From: Romanomermis culicivorax
Lineage: Eukaryota > Nematoda > Enoplea > Mermithida > Mermithidae
Direction: 5' to 3'
NCBI GenBank assembly: GCA_963922205.1
Contig: CAWUHX010000136.1
Location: forward strand, 62,001-126,000
DNA length: 64,000 bases
Position 1 is the stretch's first letter; every line of letters begins with the position of its first letter. A model generated the notes under the pieces. That model did not search any database, was not told the origin of the DNA, and saw only the letters and a list, made by a program, of their open reading frames with translations. Below, piece after piece: positions 33,028 to 46,100 of this stretch. The position numbers and the translations under genes were made by a program.

Positions 33028-33588
33028 AACAACAAAGAACCATACAATATACTGGTAGCATCCTCATACCCCTCTATGAAATAATTTGAACTAGTTGGGA
33101 AAATCTGTCGAGCCAGTGTGTGAACTTGTAATCTATTGCTAGGGTTTTTTAAAAGAATTAAATATTGAGCATTTATTCTACTCATATGCATTCCATCAAA
33201 AAATGCATTCTGAACTATATGTATAATTGATAAAATCCAGTGATGTGAATGTTTAGTAAAAAGTTGAGTTAAATGTTGATCATTCTTGATCTCTTGCATC
33301 ATATCATCCAAACTTCATAATTTAGGTGTGTCTTTACTTTTTTGAAGTTCATCCAAGTCAGGTGAACCTTGAATAAATTCCACATAAGAACATTTTTGAA
33401 CTAATTCATCATAAGCTTCTTGCCATTCTGAATAACACCAATAAATTTTCACAGGAGCAGGGTGAATCATTTCTTTTGCAAAAATTACTAATTTTTTAAA
33501 CAAATTGAGTTTTTCCTGATTTTGCTGGAGGAGAAACTATGCAATTAGATGGGTGTTTTGATGTATAAAACTCTTCAACATCTGACAT
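33028..33588 (-). pseudogene. Polinton packaging ATPase, broken copy
   Basis: A minus-strand relative of the ATPase at 50063-50719. It has a Walker A region (PPAKSGKTQF), a frameshift just after it, KKLVIFAKEMIHPAPVKIYW, an in-frame TGA where LLIMDD is expected before DDMMQEIKND, then HIVQNAFFDGM. The C-terminus is lost at the junction with the gag fragment. It lies next to a copy of the neighbouring Polinton gene in the expected order, so the two form one reversed Polinton fragment. Confidence 0.85.
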
Positions 33589-33917
33589 TTCTCTGTCTCT
33601 CTTGCTCTCTAGACAAAAACCAGCCACTTTTTACTTGAACAATTTTTAAAATGATTTTATTTATTTAAGTGGATTGTTATTTTTAATTACCAAAATTACA
33701 ATATAATAATACATTAATAGTTACATAAAATAGGATACAAGCGTAAAGCACAAAACTAAATGATTCAATAAAACAGAATAGTATTAGGGTAACAAGTGAT
33801 TATTGTTTGCAAAAATAAGATACATGCAAAGGATATATGGGAATGTATCAAACAAACATTGATTAATCAATTAATTAATTAGGCATACAAAGAATATAAT
33901 GTGCATAAACAAAACTT
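33589..33917. other. Spacer within Polinton fragment
   Basis: AT-rich intergenic sequence matching in position the spacer 49727-50062 of the large element. Nothing else is seen. Confidence 0.6.
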
Positions 33918-34850
33918 TTACAATTTACGATTAATAAACTCACATGGTGTTATGATAACAATATCATCATCATCAAAACCATAATGATAACTTTCATCAA
34001 TAAAACGAGCTACAGTCTCCTTAACAATCTTATGACCAGTACTTGTAAGTGGAATACAGCAAAATATATCAACCATTTGTTTGAAAGCACTATGACAATA
34101 ATAACCTTGAACCTGGCCTGTAACATACTCAAAACAGTCAATAATAACCCCCATCTTTTCATATAAATCATTGACTGTTGGTATAATTGTTTTATTATAT
34201 ATGGAATGACGACCCTGACACTGATGATCCTCAATAATTCCTACATCTTTTGCACAATAACAATTAAAAATACATCTAGTAAAAATGTTTTGTATAGCCA
34301 GTTCAGCACATATAATTATAAACAATTTTTCACCTTTTACTACTTGCTCATCAAAAAACCATGGAATGTCTAAACCCGGAACACGTAATTCACAAATACA
34401 TTTGGTTTTGGCATCCAGCAAACTCATATCCAATGCTGAATCATAGTCTGGATCATTGAGGTAGTTGATAAAGAGCTTGTTAACAAACATCATTTGAGTG
34501 CTAACTGTCTTTTGATCTACCGTAGCATTGCCACCCTCCACCAAAAATTTTTGTACCATCACCGCCTTCTCCAATGATTTTTGTATCATCCCCGCCTTTA
34601 CCAACAATTTTCATAGCATTAATGCCTTTTCCAGCAATTTTTGTTGAATCCCTTGTCACCATCATTGATTGTTTTGCGTTTCATTGTTGTTGTTGTTGTC
34701 ATTTGATGTTTTATTGCTAACCCATTGTACTCAATTGACATAACTGGAGCTATTTCATGTATTGAGTTGGTCCAATGCCAAAATTGCTAAAGAAAAAACA
34801 TTATAATCTTTGAAAGAAAGAAAGAAGGAAAGAAAGAGAAAACATATTAG
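33918..34850 (-). pseudogene. Polinton unknown-function gene, second exon copy
   Basis: The minus strand matches the second exon of the gene at 48509-49726. Shared parts include CELRVPGLDIPWFFDEQVVK, KLFIIICAEL and GYYCHSAFKQM (GYYSLRAFKQM there). The upstream intron with its TTTTTTCTTTAG acceptor is also present near 34790. The middle linker is rearranged and frame-broken around 34607-34700, and the first exon is missing. The fragment ends near 34850 beside a GAAA microsatellite. Confidence 0.82.
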
Positions 34851-37800
34851 TACGGCATTCCTACACTGTGCGCAAAGCAGCCATCAATGGGTATGACTCA
34901 TGCCTATAGAAAACATATAACGATTTTCTATTAGAAATTTCGTGCTAACCGATAGGACAATTTTTTTCAAAAAAATAACTGAATACATATTTTTTGAAGC
35001 GCTATCGATTGTCCTAGGCATTTTGCCTGAATTTCCCCAGGGCGTTAGTGTCTTTTCCATGTCACCCAAAAACGTGGTTTGCATTTTATATAGATTTTTT
35101 CGCTCAATTATAGCCTACTGTAGAAGAATTGACGATTGGCATCCCTTCACCGTTTCTAATTCTTGGCGTCTTTCGACAAATTCTTGATTTTTATGTCATG
35201 TGTTTCTAGTATTTTGAAGTTTAAACTAACTCTTTTGAACTAAAATTTATTTCAAGTTGGAATCATGAACTTATTGACTGAATTTTAAATTTGTATGTTT
35301 TTCTTCAAAAACTTTGAGTAATAGCTTAAAATTTCGACTTTTTTCAATCCCCTCCCGCCAAATTTCGGATTTACCCCACCCCCCACCAACCATACCTGTA
35401 CTTGGGGGGTTGGGGGGGACCCCCCCCCCCCAACTTGTTCAATCCTGTACCCAAAATCATTTTCCCCCCAACCCCCCCCCCCAGTTTGGAAAAAGTTAAA
35501 AAAATTTTCAAAAAAGTGTATGTTTTTTGGCCTTTTTTTTAGAAAAATTTCGACTTTTTCCTACCCCCCCCCCCCCCAACTGGTCGGAGGTCTTGCAGGT
35601 ATGCCACCAACTGGTCGGAGGTCTTATAGGTATGCCCCCTAAACTAGGAGAAATTGGAAAAAATTTGGGTTTTTTGGTCCTTTTTTGTGAAATTTTTTCG
35701 ACTTTTTTAGGGTTTTTTCGGCCCCCCTTCCCAAAATTTTGAAAATGTCAAGACCCCCACACCCCAAAATTTTGGGTTTACCCTCCCCCCATTAACTGGT
35801 CGGACGTTTTACAGGTATGGTTATTCTGGCAAGAAACAATTGCAATGACATTCATGAAAAAGTGAAACAAATAATTTGTAATATTATTTCACGCATCATT
35901 CCTAACCTGCAAGAATCGGCAAATGTGGTTGTGATCACTCTTTGGCTGATTTGCAGAAAGCACTTTAAAAAATTCAGCCAATCAGTGTTTGTGACTTCAA
36001 TAGCTAAATTATTCTTCAATAATAATGCTTTTATCATTAAATTTATGGTTTGCTATTTATATATTACATTAATCTGCTCTCATGCTGGCGGTAAGTCGAG
36101 GTAAGTTTTCTACAGTGTTTTTTGTACCAACGAAAACATGGTTTTTGGCACAAAAAATTTGTAGCGGCATAAAAAATTTTGAACATTCGTGCCAATTCAC
36201 ACAAACTTTCTAAGTGGTCGAAGACTAAATTGTCTTGATTCTGAAACATTTACGGACTAAAAATGCAAAATTTTCTTCACTTCGCGCCGATTCAATGAGT
36301 ATAATGTTAAGTGATTTTATTTGCCTGAAACGCCAGCGAATTCCATTCGAATAGTATATTTGTATTATCACAACAAACTTGTAGATTGTCAATGACTAAT
36401 GAATCCATTGAATGTCTCTACTTCCTCTTTTTGTTCCAGGGATGGGGAAAAGCCATTATCAAAATTACGAATTTGGGGGTTTTAGGGGTTTTTAAATTTC
36501 ACAATGATGGATTTTAACGAATGTAAAAATAAAGCAAATCGAAAATTGCATTCTTCATCAAGCAAAACATTTTCAGATCATTTTACCTGATTTTAGAACG
36601 AAAACACATAAATTACTCATCGTAACAGATAAAATCATATACCTCTACACCATCGACAAAATTGTTGGCACTAAATTTCATGAAGACTATGGATTGAGAG
36701 TTTTTGATCAGTTAATCTCATCTTTCCCGAAATAGGAACTGATGGAGAAAAACGGGTAGGGTAGGTAACAGTTGTAATCAGCCAAAAACCAATTCAAATA
36801 TAACTTATATTTATTGAATATGATGATTTATTGATTATTGAATATTGAATACTTATTGAAAATTGAAAATTTACGAAGCATTTGATCTGTTCGTTGTGGT
36901 GTGTTCTCTCATCTCAAATTTGTTGTCATGTCAATTTCGGAAGAGACTGCATTAGAGTTACTACAGTTGACTCAACGATCAACTTATTGTTAAATGAGGT
37001 AGAATTTTTTTCTTAAAAAGCCAATAACCCAAAGATGCTCAATTTTCGAACCCAAAAACCCATCAAGCAAAAACACAACGCCCGCCAACCCTGATTCATT
37101 CAGAGGCAGGAACCGAAAATTTTATTTTTGATGTTCGATTCAAACAGAAAAAGTGTCATTGTTGACACGATTTTTCGACCAAAAATTTACGAAACTTTCT
37201 GACAGGCCTAGTTTTCTTCAGGAGAAAGCAATTATAGACATCCTCAATTAATATTTACATCCTTGTTTTGTTAGAAAGAACTTCGTCACCGAAAATTGAA
37301 GAAAAATAACTTCCTGACCGAGTATATAGAAATATTTGAATTCTCGCAACATCTTATTTCTGTTTGAATCATGTGAACCGTTTTCTCCATCAGTTTTTCT
37401 TATTTCACTGACGCGGGTAGATTAAAAAGAAGTTGACATGATTTTTATGTAGATTAGTGCAGTGAAAGTATCTTTAATTATATTTCTTTAAAAGTTTTGA
37501 CATAAAACTTTTTAAAAGTTCCTGGTTAGAAGAGGCCGATTCAGAATAATTTTAGTACGTTACGTCTTATATTGTTACATTATGTATAAGAAGCGTAGCA
37601 CAAGGCACGAAACCGGGCATTGTTGCCAGCTTTGAATTTCGTCCGGAAACTTTTTTTAAAATCATTTAAATTTTCTGTCAGTTCATATGTTCGAGACCAA
37701 AATAGCGGGGAAGATATTCGCGTCATCAATTAAATTTTTTGTCAATTTAGGCTCTGAAATCACCATAGGAGCACAAAATGCAGCTTTAAATTCCAAAAAA

Positions 37801-38461
37801 ATGTTCAGCATGGCATATTCACAAAATTTTTAAAGATGAGTCATTATTTGTATTATTTATTAATTATCTAGCTCATTTAGACAGGCTGCATGATACCTAT
37901 CCAAGACTACCTATTAATTTCTATTTCAAGGCTTTTAAAACATCGGAAAGTGCATTTTTCAATTTATTCATCAGCAACTATAGGTTGTTGACTGTAATCA
38001 CTGTTTTTAGCCTGTAGATAATCATAATAAGGTATCAAAAGTACTGATGATCCTCTGATATTTGTTGACATCCAGATATCCCAGTTTTTGGAGAGGTCGA
38101 ATATATGGATATCTGGTCATATGTGACAAAATCGACTTGTGTCGTCTGTTTTTGAATTTCATGAAAATTAAGCTCCTGAATTTTTTGATGTGATGGTTGA
38201 CGACGATAAACATAAAAAGTTTTCTTAACAATCATCAAGTGAGAAATAAATAAGGGCAAAATCATCAGAACAGTTGGAATCAAAAACTAAACGTTGAATA
38301 TCAATGATTATTGAATGTTATTGATTGAAAAGCGGTGCTTGAATTTCTAAGAGTCGCGCTCGAGCCAACTTTAAAATTAATGTTAACTATGTCTGAAACC
38401 ATCACGCAGTGCTATAACCTTCAAAGATTTTGACTTTCTAAACTGGTGGCCGACTTCTAAT
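34851..38461. other. Non-coding stretch with foldback elements
   Basis: No supported gene. 35391-35819 holds a cluster of G/C-run foldback copies. Otherwise the sequence is AT-rich with short random open frames. Confidence 0.55.
35391..35819. mobile_element. Cluster of G/C-rich foldback element copies
   Basis: It starts CATACCTGTACTTGGGG and contains three inverted ends of the type AACTGGTCGGAGGTC followed by a variant of TGCAGGTATG (near 35577, 35609 and 35792). Poly-C/poly-G runs lie between. This suggests nested or tandem insertions of the family defined at 13086-13503. Confidence 0.6.
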
Positions 38462-38626
38462 CAAGTGCGGATTTAGGGGGAGGCGGCCGCCCCCCCCCGG
38501 AAATTTTGAAACACGATTTTTTTTCTGTATACCTATAGGCAAATTTGAAAAATTTTTGAATTTTTTTTTGAAAAATACTTAATTTCGAACACTGCCCCCT
38601 GAAAAATGTTTCTGGATCCGCCACTG
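38462..38626. mobile_element. 165-bp hAT-type MITE
   Basis: Ends CAAGTGCGGATTTAGG and, inverted at the right, CAGTGGCGGATCCAGA. Flanks are CTTCTAAT and CTTTTAAT, an 8-bp duplication with one difference. The interior is G/C runs without coding capacity. CAGTGGCGGATC ends are typical of widespread hAT MITEs. Confidence 0.8.
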
Positions 38627-38656
38627 CTTTTAATTCTACATTTATGAAAAAGTGCA

Positions 38657-39474
38657 AAGCTAAAAAAACTCAAAAAAGCTACAAGCGTAAATAAGAAGAA
38701 ATTGTGCATGTGTTTGGTACGTCCAGTTGATTGTCTCACAAGTTGGCGCCCATCCTGACTTAGCATGCTGCATTCTACTTTGGCACCCATGCAATGATAG
38801 AAAAATTGATTTATAAATTGCATATTACATTCTGTGGTTGGATTGATGGAAAAATAACAGGAAAAGAACATACATAGTTACACAAAGTTTACAAAAATTT
38901 ACTAAAGTCAACAGAATAGATCTTAGATGAAATTTTGGTATAACGTGATGGATAAATTTGAAATCACTGATCCTTTTATTCTTTTCAGTTTCTTATTGAT
39001 AAATTTTAAGTCAATTCAAGAATTATTCAAGACAGCATGATAGGAAATTCTCTACGTTTTTGAACTGAACGAGCTGAGAATTTATTACCTACGCAACTGA
39101 GTGTTTTTCGAGTGGGATTGAATAAATTCTGAAGAGTCCGAAAATACACATTTGAAAAACTTACTGGTATAAATTCTCTGAGGAATTCACTTTACATAAG
39201 AATCGTACTCTTAGTGCAGTCAGATGAAGGAAAGCGGAATAAAAAACCTAAGAAACAAGCACAAAATGTCAATCAAAGGAGACCATAAACCGAAAATAAA
39301 AACAGAAAAACTGGAATTTTGTAGATAAAAGCATGACATGTTTATCATTAGCTATCAACTTTTTAGTTGATCAGTTCACATCTATGTCATCTGAAAATTA
39401 ATTTGATTTGATTTCACTATTGTCTCTTCAACGATTCTATTCATTGCTCTGACTTTCCTATTTTTATTCGTCAT
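38657..39474 (+). repeat. Dispersed repeat, copy B
   Basis: Direct copy of 28-815. The end of copy B at TTTTTATTCGTCATT coincides with the end of copy A, so this is a true element boundary. Confidence 0.7.
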
Positions 39475-41736
39475 TTGTGATGGAAGTTTTCATGAAAAGT
39501 TCGGATGTCCGAATATATGGACATTTTTTCATATCTGGATATCCGAAAATCCGGATACCTGATGAACATTACTAATCAAAAGAGTGTTTTTAGATGATTT
39601 AATGCATGATAATGGAAGTAGCAAAGAATTCAGCAGCAGATTTTCCATCTTTTAGTTAAAGATTCTTGATTCCAGTGCTTAGAGCTGGAAAATTTTCAAA
39701 ATTTCAATGATTGTAAAAGGTTGGAAAATGAATGTTTTTTCAACATTTATCTCATGGATAAAAAATTACTTTTTCAGCGAATTCAGTGACTTTTCAGTCG
39801 TGCAAATTATAAAAATTAAGCACTCAACCGATGTTTTTTTGCACGAGCTGTTTTGCAGGCCAAATTTGTTTTGCACTATAAATAAATATATCATTTCCAC
39901 GAATTTTTGTCCCCAAATAAATAGGTCAAATTATTTTCCCAAAATTTTTTGGAAAAAATCTCAAAAATTAGATTTGAATTTTGTGTTCATAAATCGTAAT
40001 TTCAAGAAATTTTATCATTTGAAAAATTTTAAAACCAATAGTTTGTTCGTAACCTTTTATAAATTTGGCCGATAGCTATGAGTCAGAAGCGTAGAAATTT
40101 TCTAAAAATACTTACATGAAACTTTTGAGTTCAATTTATGTTAAGAAAGGAACAGATGCTTCAAATAGTTTAGAAAATTGACGTTTTGACCTTTCTCAAA
40201 AAATGTATGAAGGAAAAAATCCGGATCTTCATTAAATATAAAGATATAATATTGAAGATCGCCAATTTAACATGAAATAACACGTTTAAGATGATGGAAA
40301 CTATTAAAAATTAAAGATAAGTGAAGGTAGACATGTTAAAATCCGCTCCTGAGCTTGATAATAAATAATGATCATTAAAGTTATAACCGACGCGAAGCTG
40401 AAGTGCCGGAAAATTTTGAGATTTGGACTTACTAAAATGCATCGAAATCCATCTTTTCTATATGAAAACCCCAAATTTTTTTCTACGTTTGATAAATATT
40501 TTTGCACAGTGCAAAAAATCTGAAAAAAGTTTTGCACGAGCATAAAAAGTTTTGCACAGTGCACAAAAACACTGCACTCAACCAATGGTTTTCATTCCTC
40601 AAGCAGAATTGTTATTTGTGATTCTTCCACACTGATAATGTCTGAATCAAATTCCAAATGGGAAAAAGTCGTTCATGAAACACAAAAATATTAAACACTG
40701 CAAACGAATTTTCAGAAAAGAATCCAGAAAAATCTTAATTTTATTCAATTATGTCAAAAAATACAAGTTCAAACATTTATCCATGATGTATTGATGTTTA
40801 AAAGCTGTGCATAAGATAGAATGAAATTTTGCAACTGTGAACTAGAAATAACAAACAGTTTTAAATCATTTAAAATCCAGTGCTAGATGCCAGAAAGTTT
40901 TCGGGATTTTTCGTTTTAAAACGTATGAAATTGAATTTCTATAACTTAATCAAAATGGTCGTCAGGCTTTAGGTTGCACTCTGCAACAAAAAATCCATAC
41001 TGTACAGAAGAATCGACTTGGTAAAAACCCGTCTGGTACAGAAAAAACATTGCTGGGAACTATAAACTCTGCAACTTCACTGGGACAATAAAAGTTCATT
41101 GAGGCGAAAATAGTGCACATTTTCTCCGTGAGTCTACTTAAATATACGCAAAATTTTCGCTATGCCCCCTAAATCTAACGGCAGTTTATTTGGCTTCAGC
41201 CAATCCATTTTCTGCTTTGGATGGTTAAAGATGCGTAAATAAACAAGTTAGAAACAAATCTATAACAATGAATTGATAAATTAATTTTTGGTCCAATCTC
41301 TATAATCAAGAACACATCTATCGCTGATTATCATCATGAACAGAACAGCGTTTTGATGTGTGCAAGACTATGAAAAGGCCCATGAGAAAGTAAAATCGAA
41401 TACTATAAACATTAACACGGATTAATAACGCGATACAAATAATCAAATTACTGATGAAAAACATTCTCCCGAGATACAGAATAACAACTGACGAATAGCG
41501 ATAAATCGTGTATCTATTATATTAAAAATTTTGAACGTGGCATTCACGTATCTTCATGAGTTTGACTGAAAAACGTATGAGTCAGGAAGAATAAAAATTT
41601 CTAAAGATTACTTAACGAGGTTTCTGAATTCAAATCATGTCAAAAATAGAACTTCAAAAACATTTTTCTCAAATAATCTGTTAAGGTGGAAATATGAACC
41701 CCCATTTAATATCAAAACAAAGTATAGCAGATAAAA

Positions 41737-41916
41737 ATACCTGTAAGAGGTCCGACCAGTTTGGGGGGAGGGCAAACCCCAAGTTTGTGGGGGTGGGTGG
41801 GGGTACCAATTTCCCGAAAAAGTGAAAAATCGAAAATATTTTCCCAAAATACCAAAAAAGCTATTTTTACCCAATTCGATGAAGTTGGAGGGGGGGTTCC
41901 CTGACTTACAGGTATG
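41737..41916. mobile_element. 180-bp G-rich foldback element
   Basis: Left end ATACCTGTAAGAGGTCCGAC, right end CTGACTTACAGGTATG inverted to it. The flanks GCAGATAA and GCGATAAT are similar, a decayed duplication. Interior GGGGG runs match the family at 13086. Confidence 0.65.
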
Positions 41917-42745
41917 CGATAATTACCTCTATTCAGTGTGATTATTGTGGCTTTTCTGTAACATAAATTACTAAATTTTTGTCTGTGGACAAAAAACGCC
42001 GATATGGAGCAGAAAATAAACGCCAATGGTTTTAAAAATCTCTGTTTAAAAATATCACTGAAAATTGCAGAAAAATTTTTTGCTAAAAATTCAACAATCT
42101 CATGTAAGGGTCAAATGTAAGAAGAATGGTACGAGACAACAGTTAATGATTCAAAAAAATATCTTCTAGTCATCGCCGACTTTAATTGCTCATTTCTCAT
42201 GTAATTGAAAGACATTGTGTGCTTTCGCATCATTTGTAAAATTATTTCAATTACATTAAAAACGAAAATTTTCATTGTTACTCCATTTTTAACAAATGAA
42301 GAACTCTAAGGATTCAAGAATGTAAGAATAAGGTTTAAAACGGCTGAATAAGACGTCTTTGAGCATTTTTACAGACAGGAAAACGACTGGAGGAAAATTA
42401 GGAAAAACATACTTGTTGAGGAAGGGAATAGGTGGAAAAATCCATGCTTTGGAAATCAGAAGAATATGAAGTCAAAGATTGCATAAATTTTTGATCGGCA
42501 AATTGTACCAAGAATGTCAATTTTTCTTTTTGAAACATCAAAATTTCTTTCTCCAATTGCAAATCTCACTCAATAAACAGAGAATGTTTAAAATTTATAT
42601 TTATATAAATTTATATTTTGCGGCAGTAATACAAACGTACTATTTGACAAAAAAGTCCTGGCATTCGAGCCAAACCTGAATAGAGAGGAAAGTTGGGGGA
42701 CCCTCACGCCCACACCTTACTCAATCCATCCTATACCGAACCCCA

Positions 42746-42944
42746 CATACCTGTGAGAGGTCCGACCAGTTGGGGTGGGGTGAACCCGAAACTCTGGGGG
42801 CGTGGGTCGAAAAAAGTCGAAAATTTTCCCAATAAAGGCCAAGGAAAGGCTCTTTTTTCCCAGTTTTTCCAAGTTTGTGAGCTTAAGTATAGGGTTGCCC
42901 AAGCGGGGGAGGGTCCCTCCAACCCTCACACATTTACAGGTATG
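42746..42944. mobile_element. 199-bp G-rich foldback element
   Basis: Left end CATACCTGTGAGAGGTCCGA, right end CATTTACAGGTATG inverted to it. The flanks GAACCCCA and TAACCACC are only similar. Same family as 41737-41916. Confidence 0.65.
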
Positions 42945-43146
42945 TAACCACCCAAAACTCGAAAAATGTGGAAAAAATTAGGGAAAAAGTGGCATATTTT
43001 GCCTTTTTGTGAAAATTTTCGAAATTTTTTCGACTCTTTTGAGATTTTTCAAATCCCACCCTAACAAGAAATTTGGAAATGTTAGGACCTACACACCAGA
43101 ATTTTGGATTTACCCTTCGCCTTCCCCCAACTGATCGGACAGGTAC

Positions 43147-46100
43147 TCATACCTGTACTTGGAGGTATTGGTCTGTAGAAGGACTGTACAACCTGTAGGT
43201 GTAATTTTTAGGACCTCCACTAACAAATTCGGTAATGTAAGATCCAGAACCATATTCACGTAACTCGTCAGTCATTTCACCAAGACACCAACCAGTGGGT
43301 ACCTGATATTGTTGTTTGTCAACTGTTGACAGGTAAATAATACTATCCGTGTCAAAATACAATACTCGACTTTTTAATCGCTCAATGTAAGAATATAACT
43401 TTAATCGAGCTTGAGCCGTCGTATAAGCTGCAATAACAGCGTTAGTATTTCCCATGACTTCGGCAAAATCATCATGTTGACAATATGTTGTTGACACCAA
43501 TTGTTCATTGATTAGTCTAACATTCTTAATAATATTGGCGACATTCATTACAAGTTCAAAATATTCTTTGGGTGCATTGTGGATAACAGTCTTATCCATA
43601 TTGTTTCGTTGACCAAACTAAAAAACATAAAAATAATTAAATGAAATACAAAAAACTATGCATAGTTACTTTTCCCCAGAAAGAATTTAGCATTAATTTA
43701 GCCAAAGCCCTCTTTCCAGGATTTTTTAAAATTTTTGAAGAATCCAGTGAAATATTCTCACGATTGTAGACCTCCATCTCGTATTCACGTTTTTGCTCAT
43801 CTGTTTGAGCTTTAGCAGGATAGCCTTCACTCTCCTATAAAAATTACAATCAAATTCTGTCACATTTACATAATATAAAATTTACTAGTTTCATTTTCAT
43901 AAAGGTATTGACGTATTGAGTAAATAAACCACCAGTGGGGTTTTTGGTTGGATGATATTGCTCAATGTTATCATAATGCCAAACCTCGAAAATCTTGAGG
44001 ATCTGAAACAAAAATAATATACATAGAAAAAGAACCATTACCGTAACAATATACCTTATATCCCTTCTCTAAGGCTTTATATAATTCTATCGTAACCCAT
44101 GTACCGTCTAATGCTCTGTCTTGGTCGTTATGCACACATGCGGTCTTTTGTGAATCATGCGTGCAAGTTTTGCATAAAGGAAACAATAATTTACCACCAT
44201 GTCGATACGGTAAAACAGGATGTAAGAGTTTGGGAGGTGGTAAAACCTTACACTTGATTAACCCCTCATAAGGTTGTGACGTTGAACTGACCTCTTCAAA
44301 ATCTTCAGTAAAGATTTTTGGATGACCTGTAGGGTATTTCCCATATTTGTTGACAAACGGGTATAAACTGCATACATCTACATAATTGATCTTTTCTGCA
44401 GGTGTACCATCTTGATTGTACTTAATTTTATGATACAGTTTTACAGCATTAGTGCGACCACCAAAGAAAGCTAAAACAAGAAAACTTTTGACAAAATAAA
44501 AAGAACAATTCAAGATTTTACCTTCTCGAGGATTTATAGGTTCCGGTATTTTGACTGTATCAAAAAATGTTTTCATTTCGGGATCTGAGTGAAGTTGTTG
44601 TAAAAGTTCGCACTCCCACATTTCCACTACGCTATAACCGAGTGATTGAAGTTCCATAACACGGTTAAAAGTGCGCTCATATGCATCGACTGCTTTTGTA
44701 TTATTATCGGCTGTTAATTGATATCTATTTTTCATACATTTAGGGCAACCATGCCAATAACAACCGTGAAATTCATAAATTGTGGTGTCTTAATGAGCAA
44801 ACATATAGATATTAAAATTTCAAAAATTTGAACAAAATTACCTGATAAACCATCAACTTTGTATCTTCCAATTTGAACTTCGCCACCATTAAGTTTATGT
44901 CGAATATACAGGTTTTCATTTTTATGGACTAACCACTTCAACCATTTTAAGGCTATAACAGATTGTCTTTCTTCTTTACCATAACCTTTGTATGGTATTA
45001 CACCAATAGTATCTGGCTTCAAAAATAAACGTCGGAAAACTAAGTTGCAAGCACTAGCAATGGTTATTGAATTTTCAAAAGGATCGACATTTGTTTCTTC
45101 CATAAAAATATCGCGAAATTTCATACAACATTGTCGTAAAACTTGCACATCGCTACGACAGTAGTCAATTAACTCATTATCAAAATTAAATTGACAACCC
45201 TAAACAATGATGCATTTAAATGCAAAACTTTATACTTTTGCAAACTTACTGCTTCAAGCTTTTGATTATACCACTCCAGAAATGTGGCACGAGCCGCAGG
45301 TTTCATAGCATTGTAACCGTACATATTGGGTGATGGATATGAGCCAATATATCCGTAATTTTCTTTTCTGTTAAAGAAATGAGGGAAATATCCTTTACAT
45401 ATTTCACTTATTCCAAATGTTTTCGGTAAAGCCGCCAAAAGCATCGGGAGAAAGTTCAGAGAATCAATAATTTTTATCGACCCTACTTTGATACACATCA
45501 ACTCTAAACCTAAAAATAAATAAATAGATGAAAATGAAAAACTATAAACAATTTACTAATTCACCCTTATTAATGATATGTAGTTTATGATGTCCATTAC
45601 GATACAAAAACTGCATTATAAATTGTCCATCGAATCCTCGAGAATTATGCGCTATTGCGGTAATGTTTTTCATACCTTTTGCAAAAAGGTATTCGCAGAA
45701 ATCATTTAGACATGTAGATCCTTTGAAAATACGTTCGTGTTGACCGCATGTATTGCAGCAAAAATTTCCCTCTTTTTGACGACACTGATCGCATACAGTA
45801 TGGACAACACATAAATTTGGTTCGTGTTCGAACACATCCCCTAATTCGCTTTGTCGTAGAATTTTTTCCTGTGTAGTCTCAAAATCATAAAAAACAAATT
45901 TTTGATTAACAGGACATTTATCGGTAATTCCTGTTTCATTATCATCTAGACACTCATCCTCATCAACATTTGTTTCAAATATATCTTCTTCCTCTTCAAT
46001 TTGCTCGCTACCAACAGGTTGCATAAAACATAAATGATCTAAAATAAAAATTTTCATATAAAATAAAATAAAATAATTACACCATATCTATTACCTTTTT

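Larger units (their letters stand above)
39475..43146. other. Non-coding stretch with foldback elements
   Basis: No supported gene. A long AT-rich frame at 39707-40075 has low-complexity composition and no recognisable domain. A short block near 40390 (GTGCCGGAAAATTTTGAGAT) also occurs near 2172. Two foldback copies are listed separately. Confidence 0.55.

Noticed and set aside
39707-40075. 122-codon open frame
   Set aside because: Phe/Lys/Asn-rich low-complexity composition in AT-rich DNA, no domain, no homologue in the window.
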